Both the position numbers and the translations under genes were made by a program. Below the pieces are notes generated by a model. It was not told where the DNA came from, did no database searches, and saw only the letters and a list, made by a program, of their open reading frames with translations. This document shows, one piece after another, positions 50,603 to 59,052 of a DNA stretch of 64,000 nt; position 1 is the stretch's first letter; every line of letters begins with the position of its first letter. This DNA comes from Bacillota bacterium (GTDB lineage: Bacteria > Bacillota > Clostridia > UBA1381 > UMGS1253): positions 1 through 64,000 of the forward strand of contig JAKJBW010000005.1 of NCBI GenBank assembly GCA_022706785.1, given 5' to 3'.

Positions 50603-52288
50603 ATGAGTGATTTTATAGCCAATCCTGAGTATATTAATTCTACATTGGGCGATTTTTTAGACGAGTGTGCGCGCAAGAATCCGCACGGCGATGCATTGGT
50701 CTATGTAGACAGGCATATACGCTACAGCTACAAGCAATTTAACGAGGTTTGCCGGCGTGCCGCGAAAGGTTTTCTGAAAATGGGCATCAAAAAAGGCGAC
50801 CATGTCGCCATTTGGGCGACCAACTATCCGCAGTGGGTCATCACCATGTTTGCCACGGCAAAAATCGGTGCGGTGCTTGTGACGGTTAATACGTCTTATA
50901 AAATATTTGAGGCGGAGTACCTGCTTAAGCAGTCGGACGCGAATACCTTGCTGCTGATTGACGGATTCAAGGACAGCGATTACATAGCTATTATCAATAA
51001 GCTTTGCCCTGATTTAAAGGATACCAAGCCGGGTGAGCTGGTATGCGAAAAGCTTCCCTATTTAAAAAATATCATTTACATAGACGACGGCAAAACGCCG
51101 GACGGCATGTTTGGGTGGGACGACGTTTTAAAAATGGGCGACGAAGTACCCGATGAGCAGCTTACCGCCGCGCAGCGTGCCTGTGATGTGCACGATATTG
51201 TGAATATGCAGTATACGTCGGGCACAACGGGCTTTCCCAAGGGCGTTATGCTGACGCACTATAATATTATCAACAATGGCTACTATATCGGCGAGCATAT
51301 GCGGTTTACCAAGGACGACCGGCTTTGCATCCCTGTTCCGTTCTTCCACTGCTTTGGCTGTGTTCTGGCGATCTTGGCTTGTGTTACGCACTGCTCCGCT
51401 ATGGTGCCTGTGGAGGCCTACAACGCTGTGAGGGTGATGGAAACCATACAGGCGGAAAAATGCACCGCGGTTCATGGCGTGCCGACCATGTTTATTTTTA
51501 TGCTGGAGCATCCGGATTTTGGCAAATACGATTTTTCATCGCTTCGCACAGGCATTATGGCAGGCTCGCCATGCCCGATTGAAACCATGAAGGCAACCAT
51601 GTCAAAAATGAATATGAGCCAGATCACCATTTCCTACGGTCTGACGGAGGCATCCCCGGTGTGTACCATGACCTCTGTTGAAGACAGCATAGAGCGTCGC
51701 GTATCTACTGTCGGAACGAATATGCATGGGATTGAATGCAAGATCGTAGACCCTGAAACAGGCGCACAGCTGCCGCCGGGCACAAAGGGCGAGTTTTGCG
51801 CCAGGGGCTATAATATTATGAGAGGTTATTACAAAATGGAGGAGGCCACCAAGGCAGTGATCGACGAGGACGGCTGGCTGCACTCCGGCGACCTTGCCAC
51901 CATGGACGAGCAGGGGTATTTCAAAATTGAAGGCCGTGTGAAGGATATGATTATCCGCGGCGGAGAAAACATCTATCCCCGCGAAATTGAAGAGCTGCTC
52001 TACATTCACCCGGCGGTGAGCGATGTGCAGGTGGTGGGTGTTCCCTCCAAGCAGCTGGGCGAGGAGGTCATGGCGTATATTATATTAAAGGAAGGCGCTG
52101 CGGCTACCGAGGAGGAAATCAAGCAGTTTGTGACGGAGAACATGGCGCGTCACAAGGTGCCCAAATATGTGGCGTTTGTGAAGGAGTTCCCCATGACTGC
52201 CAGCGGAAAGATCCAGAAATTCAAGCTGCGCGATATGGCTGTGGAGATGTATGGCCTTCAGGAGGACGCGGCGATTGAAACAGCATAA
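50603..52288 (+). CDS. AMP-binding acyl-CoA synthetase
   Basis: A 561-residue adenylate-forming enzyme of the FadD/medium-to-long-chain acyl-CoA synthetase group. Motifs are MQYTSGTTGFPKGVMLTHYN (ATP loop), ISYGLTEASPVCTMT, DGWLHSGDLATMDEQGYFKI and GRVKDMIIRGGENIYPREIE; the catalytic lysine lies in MTASGKIQKFKLR. It activates a carboxylic acid to its CoA thioester. TAAGGAG precedes ATG. A terminator follows. Confidence 0.93.
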   Translation: MSDFIANPEYINSTLGDFLDECARKNPHGDALVYVDRHIRYSYKQFNEVCRRAAKGFLKMGIKKGDHVAIWATNYPQWVITMFATAKIGAVLVTVNTSYKIFEAEYLLKQSDANTLLLIDGFKDSDYIAIINKLCPDLKDTKPGELVCEKLPYLKNIIYIDDGKTPDGMFGWDDVLKMGDEVPDEQLTAAQRACDVHDIVNMQYTSGTTGFPKGVMLTHYNIINNGYYIGEHMRFTKDDRLCIPVPFFHCFGCVLAILACVTHCSAMVPVEAYNAVRVMETIQAEKCTAVHGVPTMFIFMLEHPDFGKYDFSSLRTGIMAGSPCPIETMKATMSKMNMSQITISYGLTEASPVCTMTSVEDSIERRVSTVGTNMHGIECKIVDPETGAQLPPGTKGEFCARGYNIMRGYYKMEEATKAVIDEDGWLHSGDLATMDEQGYFKIEGRVKDMIIRGGENIYPREIEELLYIHPAVSDVQVVGVPSKQLGEEVMAYIILKEGAAATEEEIKQFVTENMARHKVPKYVAFVKEFPMTASGKIQKFKLRDMAVEMYGLQEDAAIETA

Positions 52289-52334
52289 CAAGCAGGAAAT
52301 ATTTTTTGACTGAAAGAGGATAGATAAAATGCAG

Positions 52335-52374
52335 AGAAGCGATAATTTTCCAAACGGAAATTATCGCTTCTTTT
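52335..52374 (+). terminator. Terminator after the acyl-CoA synthetase gene
   Basis: The stem GAAGCGATAATTTTCC/GGAAATTATCGCTTC has an AAAC loop and is followed by TTTT. Confidence 0.88.
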
Positions 52375-52400
52375 GTCCCGCACTGACGAAATAGATGCAG

Positions 52401-52586
52401 TCAGTTTTTCTGTTTGTTCTGTGAAAGTTCTACGGTATGTTTTTTCAGCAAGTCCTCAATCGCTTCATCCAGCAAGTTGGTTTTGGGTATTCTGGTTTGC
52501 CCAGCCAGCTGATTAAAAAGAGGAACTAACTCATTTTTCAACGAGGATGTAAACCGTGTTCTATTTTTCAAAAATGGCTCAGTCAT
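52401..52586 (-). CDS. Ribbon-helix-helix domain protein
   Basis: A 61-residue small regulator of RHH type: LKNRTRFTSSLKNELVPLFN supplies the DNA-contacting strand and first helix, and IPKTNLLDEAIEDLLKKHTV the second helix. G6 lies seven bases before ATG 52586. No toxin gene is next to it on the same strand. Such proteins are often antitoxins or plasmid-type regulators. Confidence 0.82.
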   Translation of the reverse strand: MTEPFLKNRTRFTSSLKNELVPLFNQLAGQTRIPKTNLLDEAIEDLLKKHTVELSQNKQKN

Positions 52587-52714
52587 TTTATTACCCCCCA
52601 TATTTTTATTTACTATTATAGCATATAAAATTATGGTCTATTAACTTTCAGACGAACATCGTCTGTAATAGATAAAGGCAATGCTTATGATTATTATTTT
52701 AGGAGGGATTAAAG

Positions 52715-52867
52715 TTAAAACGCAATCTATCCAAGGATAATAAAAAACGATTGCTCAGAATAATTGACGAGAAAAATCTGATGATTGAAGACGCGGCATT
52801 CCATAACTTTGATAAGGGATTCTACACTGATATGCAGTTTGCCTTCGAGGTGCTGTCCAAGCACTGA
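52715..52867 (+). pseudogene. Small gene lacking a start codon (TTA in start position)
   Basis: A 50-codon frame (LKRNLSKDNKKRLLRIIDEK, then ALIKE helix NLMIEDAAFHNFDKGF and TDMQFAFEVLSKH) reads like a real helical protein. AGGAGGG (52701-52707) lies exactly seven bases upstream of TTA, where TTG or ATG would be expected; an in-frame stop lies just before the ribosome site. A TTG-to-TTA change would explain it. Function unknown; it sits between the RHH and S23-type genes. Confidence 0.5.
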
Positions 52868-52957
52868 CTAGAGATTAGATAATAGATATTAGACAATAAT
52901 ACAGAATGCCGCAAATCGCCGCATATCTATTATCTATTCTTTCTTATCTCTTATCTT
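52868..52957. repeat. Left palindromic repeat flanking the four-helix-bundle gene
   Basis: GATTAGATAATAGATAT (52873-52889) is matched by an inverted ATATCTATTATCTATTC (52923-52939). The right arm runs into the 3' end of the gene. It resembles the repeat on the other side at 53325-53425. Confidence 0.7.
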
Positions 52958-53311
52958 ATTATTTTCTTTTGAGGTATTGAGGGTTGACACAAGAATTTTC
53001 TTGATCTCAAGACAGTCGTTAAGAAAAGATTCACCTATTTCCTGCGTTATGTATTCAGATAGCGTTAACAGCCGGATCCAGTATTCGGTTTCGGCGGTTT
53101 CTTTAAGAGAGATTTGCAGTTTAGCAATAAAGTCGGCTTTACTTATTCCATAAATCGCTTCATTGGCATTTGCCCCGATACTTGTTCCGCTTCGTATAAT
53201 TTGCTTTGAAATAATCGTTTCCTTTTTCTCTTTTATGAGATATTGGTTGAGTTTTACAACGCGCACGGCAAAACGAAGGGATTTGTCAAGCAAAATACTA
53301 TTCTGTGCCAT
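52934..53311 (-). CDS. Four-helix-bundle protein (23S rRNA-intervening-sequence/Avd-like family)
   Basis: A 125-residue member of the four-helix-bundle family TIGR02436: LDKSLRFAVRVVKLNQYLIK, then IIRSGTSIGANANEAIYG, KLQISLKETAETEYWIRLL and ECL-type end DCLEIKKILVSTLN. Relatives occur in rRNA intervening sequences and, as Avd, in diversity-generating retroelements; their role outside those is unknown. No reverse transcriptase or variable repeat is present here. The gene is bracketed by related palindromes, suggesting mobility or a repeat-borne cassette. Confidence 0.88.
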   Translation of the reverse strand: MAQNSILLDKSLRFAVRVVKLNQYLIKEKKETIISKQIIRSGTSIGANANEAIYGISKADFIAKLQISLKETAETEYWIRLLTLSEYITQEIGESFLNDCLEIKKILVSTLNTSKENNKIRDKKE

Positions 53312-53324
53312 AGTAAAACTCCTT

Positions 53325-53425
53325 CTTAAGATAATAGATAAGAGATAATAGATGATAGAGAATAGTACAGAAACGCCGGAACGGCCGCTTATCTTTTCTC
53401 TTTTATCTATTATCTCTTATCTTAG
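53325..53425. repeat. Right palindromic repeat flanking the four-helix-bundle gene
   Basis: The arms GATAAGAGATAATAGAT (53337-53353) and ATCTATTATCTCTTATC (53405-53421) are exact complements; additional copies of ATAATAGAT occur around them. A GC-rich centre (GCCGGAACGGCCGC) lies between. Confidence 0.75.
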
Positions 53426-53445
53426 CCGCTGCAAAGCGGCGCTTC

Positions 53446-53529
53446 TGGTGCGAGCAGTGGGACTTGAACCCACACGCCATAAGCACACGCCCCTCAAACG
53501 TGCCTGTCTGCCAGTTCCAGCATGCTCGC
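53446..53529 (-). tRNA. tRNA-Leu(GAG)
   Basis: An 84-nt class II tRNA on the minus strand: acceptor GCGAGCA/TGCTCGC, anticodon stem CACGT/GCGTG with loop TTGAGGG (anticodon GAG), long variable arm, T arm GTGGG-TTCAAGT-CCCAC, encoded CCA. A strong promoter lies 30 bases upstream. Confidence 0.95.
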
Positions 53530-53555
53530 ATTTTGCTGTTTGGTCAACGAAAAAA

Positions 53556-53584
53556 AGTATAACAGCTTTGCAGTTGTTTGTCAA
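53556..53584 (-). promoter_or_regulatory. Promoter of tRNA-Leu(GAG)
   Basis: Minus-strand TTGACA (53579-53584), 17-base spacer, TATACT (53556-53561). Confidence 0.88.
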
Positions 53585-53647
53585 CCCTTGTATTTATATT
53601 TTTTGTATGGTACAATCAAATTTAATAAGGTGCGTACGGAGGATAAA

Positions 53648-54196
53648 ATGGATATTTTTCTTGAGCATATGGTGAAAAAAAAGAAGGATACGGGCGATTA
53701 TTTCTTTATCATCTGCATCATTTTAGCAGGGATATTATTAACCGTCCTTTTGCTTCTGGTGGCGGCGCATTTCGTTTCATACGCAATGGGGCTGGAGTTC
53801 ATGGCGATAGCCCTTGTATGGTACGGGGTCTATATACTGCTTAGACGCCGCCACGTGGAGTATGAGTATGTATTTACTAACGGTGTGCTTGATATTGATG
53901 CGATCTACGCCAAGCGCAGACGCGGGCATGTACTCAGCGTTAAGGCAAGGGATATGCTGATTTGCGCGCCTGTATATGTTAGGCGGTTTGAAGAGGCGTA
54001 TTTGAATATGTCGGGTGTAAAGAGAACCTATGCTTTAGCTTCAAGCCTCAGCGCACAGAACATATATTTTGCGGACTTTATGATGAACGCTGAGCGCGTC
54101 AGGCTGCTTTTCGAGCCTACGGTCAAGATGATAACCGGCATGAAGAAATATAACCCTAACAACATTCATTTGCCCGATGCCCAAGAGATGCCCTGA
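53648..54196 (+). CDS. Conserved membrane protein of unknown function (DUF6106-like)
   Basis: A 182-residue protein with two adjacent membrane helices at about residues 20-60 (FFIICIILAGILLTVLLLLV; FMAIALVWYGVYILL), then a cytoplasmic half with VEYEYVFTNGVLDIDAIYAK that resembles a PH-like fold. It recalls clostridial DUF6106 proteins, from memory. GGAGG lies five bases before ATG 53648. It precedes acpS by 37 bases. Confidence 0.78.
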   Translation: MDIFLEHMVKKKKDTGDYFFIICIILAGILLTVLLLLVAAHFVSYAMGLEFMAIALVWYGVYILLRRRHVEYEYVFTNGVLDIDAIYAKRRRGHVLSVKARDMLICAPVYVRRFEEAYLNMSGVKRTYALASSLSAQNIYFADFMMNAERVRLLFEPTVKMITGMKKYNPNNIHLPDAQEMP

Positions 54197-54233
54197 TCCG
54201 GCGGCGGGCTTTTGCACACAAGGAGATGGGTCT

Positions 54234-54602
54234 ATGGTGGTGGGGATAGGCGTTGATATTATAGAAATTGAAAGGGTTAAAAACGCGGTGAAGCGGCCGG
54301 GTTTCCTGACCAAATACTTTTCAGCCGGAGAACGGGAATTTCTCCTGGGAAAGAAGAATTATGCCCGCAGCGCCGCTATGAACTTTGCCGCCAAGGAGGC
54401 CTTTGCAAAGGCGATGGGGACAGGGGTACGGGGTTTTAGCCTGTGTGAGGTAGAAATTCTCAGAGATGACGCCGGCAAGCCTTATATCAATTTATACGGT
54501 CAGGCCAAACAGATAGCTGACAGTATCGGCGCTGAGAGGCTTTCGGTTTCTTTATCGGACGCTAAGGAAATGGCAATTGCTTTTGTGATAGCGGAAGGGT
54601 GA
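54234..54602 (+). CDS. acpS: Holo-[acyl-carrier-protein] synthase
   Basis: A 122-residue phosphopantetheinyl transferase that activates acyl carrier protein. GIGVDIIEIERVKNAV carries the magnesium-binding Asp; NFAAKEAFAKAMGTGVRG carries the Glu and Lys of the second motif. AAGGAG lies seven to eight bases before ATG 54234, settling the start over the upstream frame. The nnr gene starts a few bases after. Confidence 0.95.
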   Translation: MVVGIGVDIIEIERVKNAVKRPGFLTKYFSAGEREFLLGKKNYARSAAMNFAAKEAFAKAMGTGVRGFSLCEVEILRDDAGKPYINLYGQAKQIADSIGAERLSVSLSDAKEMAIAFVIAEG

Positions 54603-54607
54603 GCGGC

Positions 54608-56146
54608 ATGAAAATTGCAACGGCGGCGCAGATAAAGGCTATCGACACGGCCGCAATAAATCAGTATCTGATACCGGGCATTGTGCTGATGGAAAACGCG
54701 GCGGTGGCGGCGGTGAATGTCATTTGCGCATCGTTTCCACCGTCTGCCGGAACAGGGTGTGTGGTTATTTGCGGCCGTGGCAACAATGGCGGCGACGGGT
54801 TTGCGATCGCCCGCCATTTATACTGCCGGGGGTTTTGCGTGAAGGTGGTCTGCCTGCATGATCCGGCCGGTATGACTGCCGATACAAATACTAATTTTCA
54901 GATTGTCAGGCAGTTGAACATACCTGTTGTTTCAAATATCATTGACCTTGAATCAGCCCTGTCCGATTGTGATTTTATCGTAGACGCGCTTTATGGGATC
55001 GGCTTTCGGGGCAGTCTGCGTGAAAAGGATCAGCAGATTGCCGATTTAGTCAACCAATCTGGAAAGGCCATGTTTGCCATTGATATCCCAAGCGGTATTA
55101 ACGCGGACACAGGGCAGGTTGCCGGAGCAGCTGTAAAGGCTGACAAGACTATTACCTTTACAGCATATAAGCCCGCGCAGTTCCTATTCCCGGCGGCTGA
55201 TTACTGCGGGGAGGTTGTGCTTTGCGGTATCGGTATACCCAGGCAGGCGCTTGAGCGTGAGGCAATTATGCTTGAAACGATTGAAAGCGGATGGGTTGGC
55301 AAAATGCTGCCGCGCCGTCGCAAGAATACCCACAAGGGAGATTACGGCAAGGTGCTTATTGTGGCAGGAAGCGTTGGCATGAGCGGTGCGGCGTATCTGT
55401 CGGGCGTATCGGCCGCCAGAAGCGGCGCCGGTTTGGTCACGGTTTGCGTGCCGGCATCCATTAATGGCATCATGGAGGTGAAAACCACCGAGGTCATGAG
55501 CCGGCCTCTGCCCGATGAAAACGGCGTGATTACGCCGCTTGCTGCCGATACCGTGGTGCAAGGCGCAAATTCGGCGGATGTGATGCTGTTCGGGCCGGGA
55601 CTTACCGGTTTGGAGAAAATAGAAAAATTACTGAAAGCAGTGCTGCCGAAATGCCGCGTACCTGTTATCATTGACGCCGACGGGCTGAATGTGCTGGCCA
55701 AGGACATGACGCTGCTTTCAAACCGCAGCTGCCCTGTCATTCTCACGCCGCATACGGCTGAAATGGCAAGGCTGACAGGCAGCACGCCGCAGCAGGTGGA
55801 GGCCGACAGGATCGGTATGGCGCTCAGGCTTGCCCGGCAGTATGCCGTTACGGTTGTTCTGAAAGGCGCCTATACTGTCGTTGCCTGCGAAGACGGCAGG
55901 GCCTATATCAACCATGCTACAGGCAACGCCGGCATGGCCACGGGCGGAAGCGGAGATGTGCTGGCAGGAACGCTTTGCGCTATGGCAGCGGCAGGGCTTA
56001 CCCCTTCGGACGCCGCCGTGTGTGCGGTGTATCTTCACGGTCTGGCGGGAGATATTGCTTCAAAAGGAACCGGTCTGGCGGGTATGCTGGCCGGCGATAT
56101 TTCAACGGCGCTGCCACAGGCTTTGCGGCAATGGGAGAAATCCTGA
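54608..56146 (+). CDS. nnrD: Bifunctional NAD(P)HX epimerase/dehydratase
   Basis: A 512-residue fusion that repairs hydrated NAD(P)H. Residues about 1-215 are the NnrE (YjeF_N) epimerase: PGIVLMENAAVAAVN, CGRGNNGGDGFAIARHLYCR, DALYGIGFRG. Residues about 235-510 are the ADP-dependent NnrD dehydratase: GDYGKVLIVAGSVGMSGAA, VIIDADGLNVLA, LTPHTAEMARL and ATGGSGDVLAGTLCAMAA. ATG 54608 has GGAAGG nine bases upstream. acpS-nnr-alr is a common clostridial order. Confidence 0.95.
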   Translation: MKIATAAQIKAIDTAAINQYLIPGIVLMENAAVAAVNVICASFPPSAGTGCVVICGRGNNGGDGFAIARHLYCRGFCVKVVCLHDPAGMTADTNTNFQIVRQLNIPVVSNIIDLESALSDCDFIVDALYGIGFRGSLREKDQQIADLVNQSGKAMFAIDIPSGINADTGQVAGAAVKADKTITFTAYKPAQFLFPAADYCGEVVLCGIGIPRQALEREAIMLETIESGWVGKMLPRRRKNTHKGDYGKVLIVAGSVGMSGAAYLSGVSAARSGAGLVTVCVPASINGIMEVKTTEVMSRPLPDENGVITPLAADTVVQGANSADVMLFGPGLTGLEKIEKLLKAVLPKCRVPVIIDADGLNVLAKDMTLLSNRSCPVILTPHTAEMARLTGSTPQQVEADRIGMALRLARQYAVTVVLKGAYTVVACEDGRAYINHATGNAGMATGGSGDVLAGTLCAMAAAGLTPSDAAVCAVYLHGLAGDIASKGTGLAGMLAGDISTALPQALRQWEKS

Positions 56147-56270
56147 GCGTATAAAAAAGCATTGCAGGAATAATTTTTTTATAGCAAATGGAGCGGCAGC
56201 GTAATATAATTTTAATAGGGTAAAGTTATTATGGTTACCGATTATACAGTTTACGGAGGATAAAAAGCAT

Positions 56271-57446
56271 ATGGACAGCTATATGCAGCGCGCATGGGCT
56301 GAGGTGAACTTAGACGCCATTGAGTCCAACCTAAAAAATATCCGGGCGCTGACAAGGCCTGAGGCGAAAATCATGGCGGTGGTGAAGGCGGACGCCTACG
56401 GGCATGGGTTTTTGCAGGTTGTCAAGACGCTTTTGAAAAATGGCGCCGACGCCTTAGGGGTTGCCGTGATAGACGAAGCCAAGCAGCTTAGAAGCCGCGG
56501 CATTGATGTGCCCATTCTGATACTTGGCAATACCCATCCGGGCCTGGCGGAGGATCTTATCGATTTTGACGTCATGCCCACAGTGTTTACCTATGAGCTC
56601 GCGCGGGCGGTTTCGGATGCCGCTGTGAAAAAGAACAAGGACGCCAAAATTCATATTAAGATCGATACAGGTATGTCGCGGATAGGGTATGTGTACAATG
56701 GCGGCGATATGAGCGCAATTGCCGGGGAGATAGCGCGTATCGCAAAGCTGCCCAATCTGGAAATTGACGGTATATTCACGCATTTCCCTTGTGCGGATGA
56801 GGAAAGCTGCACCGAAACGCAAACGCAGTTTGAGCGGTTTATGGCGCTGTGCGACTGCCTGGAAGCGCAGGGAATCCATATCCCGGTAAAGCATGCGTGC
56901 AACAGTGCGGCGCTGGTCTGTTATCCCCATATGCATCTGGATATGGTAAGACCGGGCGTGATATTATACGGTATGCACCCCGCGGACGTTACGAAGGATA
57001 AAATAACGCTTGAGCCGGCCATGAGCTTAAAGGCACGTGTGACTATGGTGAAAGAGGTAGACGCAGACGTTGGCGTGAGCTACGGCAAAAAATTTGTGAC
57101 GAGCGCGCCGACAAAAGTTGCGACTATTCCGATTGGCTATGCTGACGGTTATTCAAGGACGCTGACCGGAAAGGCAGGCGTTTTATATGAAGGAAAAATT
57201 TTGCCTGTAATCGGAAGAATTTGTATGGACCAGTGTATGATTGACGCAACAAGTGTCAATAATATATCTGTCGACGATATTGTGACTGTTATGGGCCGCA
57301 ATTTAAATCATGCGCTGAGTGCGGATGATTTGGCAAAGTATATGGGTACCATCAATTATGAGGTGGTATGCATTATAGGCAAGCGGATTCCCAGGGTATA
57401 TGTGTCCGGCGGCAGTGTGGTCCGGGCGCTTAACAATTTGGTATAA
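56271..57446 (+). CDS. alr: Alanine racemase
   Basis: A 391-residue PLP enzyme making D-alanine for peptidoglycan. The PLP lysine lies in MAVVKADAYGHGFLQV; the second-base tyrosine in GVSYGKKFVTS; DTGMSRIGY and IGRICMDQCMIDAT are the other family blocks. GGAGG precedes ATG by ten bases. As in Bacillus, the MazEF-type pair follows directly. Confidence 0.95.
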   Translation: MDSYMQRAWAEVNLDAIESNLKNIRALTRPEAKIMAVVKADAYGHGFLQVVKTLLKNGADALGVAVIDEAKQLRSRGIDVPILILGNTHPGLAEDLIDFDVMPTVFTYELARAVSDAAVKKNKDAKIHIKIDTGMSRIGYVYNGGDMSAIAGEIARIAKLPNLEIDGIFTHFPCADEESCTETQTQFERFMALCDCLEAQGIHIPVKHACNSAALVCYPHMHLDMVRPGVILYGMHPADVTKDKITLEPAMSLKARVTMVKEVDADVGVSYGKKFVTSAPTKVATIPIGYADGYSRTLTGKAGVLYEGKILPVIGRICMDQCMIDATSVNNISVDDIVTVMGRNLNHALSADDLAKYMGTINYEVVCIIGKRIPRVYVSGGSVVRALNNLV

Positions 57447-57453
57447 AGTGTTA

Positions 57454-57482
57454 TTGACAAAGTTTTCGCCGCAGTATATAAT
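57454..57482 (+). promoter_or_regulatory. Promoter of the toxin-antitoxin operon
   Basis: TTGACA (57454-57459), 17-base spacer, TATAAT (57477-57482): full consensus. Confidence 0.9.
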
Positions 57483-57494
57483 TAGTAATATACC

Positions 57495-57517
57495 AAGGGT
57501 ATATATAAGGGTATATA
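57495..57517 (+). promoter_or_regulatory. Likely antitoxin operator: two direct repeats
   Basis: AAGGGTATATA occurs twice with a 12-base period just downstream of the -10 box, near the transcription start. Ribbon-helix-helix antitoxins commonly bind such short spaced repeats to shut off their own operon; the binding is inferred. Confidence 0.6.
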
Positions 57518-57625
57518 CTGCTGCGCGGATAATGCGGTAACGGTGCGCATGCCAGTTGTATCCCTGTTGCCTGTGTTTGCATAAAATACAGGCGTAAAAT
57601 CCAATGAAATGGGGGCCTGGTCACT

Positions 57626-57904
57626 TTGCCACAATACAAAAAGATTTTGGTCAGCCTGCCCGAAACACTCCTTGACGAAATAGATGACTATGTTTTGTCG
57701 GAGCATATTAACAGGAGTGAGTTTGTAAGGCGGGCTATGAAGGGGTTTTTAAGGGAAAGACAGCGAAACGCAATCAGGGAAAGGCTTAAGACGGGGTATC
57801 AGGAAATGGCAGATATCAATCTGCGTATTGCGGAAATGTGTTTTGAAGCGGATCAGACATTGCAGCTTAGTTATGAGGAAAAATTATCGGAGAGTGAAGA
57901 TTAG
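57626..57904 (+). CDS. Ribbon-helix-helix antitoxin (NdoAI/MazE-like)
   Basis: A 92-residue antitoxin with an N-terminal RHH domain ([34 protein letters not shown]) and a C-terminal toxin-binding tail. The start is TTG 57626, with G5 about ten bases upstream; no in-frame ATG is better placed. Its stop overlaps the toxin start by one base. Confidence 0.88.
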   Translation: MPQYKKILVSLPETLLDEIDDYVLSEHINRSEFVRRAMKGFLRERQRNAIRERLKTGYQEMADINLRIAEMCFEADQTLQLSYEEKLSESED

Positions 57905-58254
57905 TGGTTGTTAGAAGAGGCGACATCTATTATGCGGATTTAAGTCCGGTGATTGGGTCAGAACAGGGCGGGGTAAGACCTGTGCTTGTTGTGCAGAATG
58001 ACATAGGCAACAAATACAGCCCCACCATTATCGCGGCGGCCATCACATCGCAGATTAATAAAGCTAAAATGCCGACTCACATTGAGATCAGCGCTGCGGA
58101 ATACGGGTTAAACAAGGATTCTGTGATTTTGCTGGAACAGATCAGAACTATAGATAAAAAGAGATTAAAAGAAAAGATAGGCCATCTCGATGAAGAACTG
58201 ATGCGCAAGGTTGACGAAGCCTTGACCATTAGCTTCGGTTTGACTGAGCTTTGA
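57904..58254 (+). CDS. MazF/NdoA-type mRNA endoribonuclease toxin
   Basis: A 116-residue PemK/MazF toxin close to B. subtilis NdoA, which cuts mRNA at specific sites. The fold markers are [30 protein letters not shown] and [20 protein letters not shown]. The start is GTG 57904, overlapping the antitoxin TAG. Gene order alr-antitoxin-toxin matches Bacillus. Confidence 0.94.
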   Translation: MVVRRGDIYYADLSPVIGSEQGGVRPVLVVQNDIGNKYSPTIIAAAITSQINKAKMPTHIEISAAEYGLNKDSVILLEQIRTIDKKRLKEKIGHLDEELMRKVDEALTISFGLTEL

Positions 58255-58287
58255 TTGCAGGCCTATAATTCAGGGGGATTGTTACAG

Positions 58288-58761
58288 ATGAAAAAGAGAG
58301 TGGGAATCATATTGTTTGCCGCGGCGATGCTGTGCGCTGTGACTATGGTATTTGCTGCCGATCCGGGGAGCGATACAGACCCGTTGATCAGTAAAAGCTA
58401 CATTGACAATGTGCTGCTGCCTAAAATTTATTCGTACATAGACAAAGCCGTAGGCGGCGCAGGTACGGGTCAGCCGTCCGGCGGCAGCCCGGTTTTTGAA
58501 GTGGTCAATGTGCGGGCGGGACAGAAGATAACCTGCGCAAAGGGCACAGAGCTGATCCTTCGCATGGGGTCTGGCAAAATCATCGGCTCTATGCGCGGCG
58601 GGCTTGCCGACATCACAGCGGGAGTGGATTTGGCAGACGGTACGGCGATTCCGTCCAACCATATGCTGATCGTGCCGCTTGCCGACGGCAGAGGTTTGCA
58701 GATGGACAAAAGCGGCGATGCGATTGTTATGATAAAGGGCGGCTACGAAATAGAGGATTAA
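58288..58761 (+). CDS. Exported conserved protein of unknown function
   Basis: A 157-residue protein with a Sec signal peptide (KKRVGIILFAAAMLCAVTMV, cleavage after FAA), then a short linker and a domain with VFEVVNVRAGQKITCAKGTE and ADITAGVDLADGTAIPSNH. Proteins with this pattern are widespread in spore formers; the role is not known. AGGGGG is about 11 bases before ATG 58288. Two tandem terminators lie downstream. Confidence 0.75.
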   Translation: MKKRVGIILFAAAMLCAVTMVFAADPGSDTDPLISKSYIDNVLLPKIYSYIDKAVGGAGTGQPSGGSPVFEVVNVRAGQKITCAKGTELILRMGSGKIIGSMRGGLADITAGVDLADGTAIPSNHMLIVPLADGRGLQMDKSGDAIVMIKGGYEIED

Positions 58762-59052
58762 GACAAATAAGGATAACGGGGTCGCGGGCAAACAGCCGCT
58801 GCCCAATTTGTTTGTTATGAGAAATTACGTTAAAATAACGTACCGGGCAGCGGTTGTCAAGTGAGAGCGGACTGTCTGCGTAATGCCAGCGGGCGCGGCC
58901 CGCTTTTTAGTTTTGCCGGCCTGATGCCGGCTTTTTTAGCGTGTACATGAAAACATAAATACTGCGTTTACACCCTTTGCGGCACTGTCCTGCTTCCTGT
59001 GGCATATTTTGTCCACTTTTTTCATATCTTTGGATTAGAGGAGGGATAAAAT
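58762..59052. other. Intergenic region with tandem terminators
   Basis: It contains a long hairpin CCGCTGCCC/GGGCAGCGG (58794-58854), the hairpin GCGGGC-GCG-GCCCGC with T5 (58889-58909), and GCCGGC/GCCGGC with T7 (58915-58938). The 58889 hairpin is identical over 19 bases to the one at 33472. Confidence 0.75.
58889..58938 (+). terminator. Two tandem rho-independent terminators
   Basis: GCGGGCGCGGCCCGCTTTTT followed by GCCGGC-CTGAT-GCCGGC and a T run. Confidence 0.88.

Noticed and set aside
52934-53311. Diversity-generating retroelement built around an Avd protein
   Set aside because: No reverse transcriptase and no template/variable repeat pair lie nearby.
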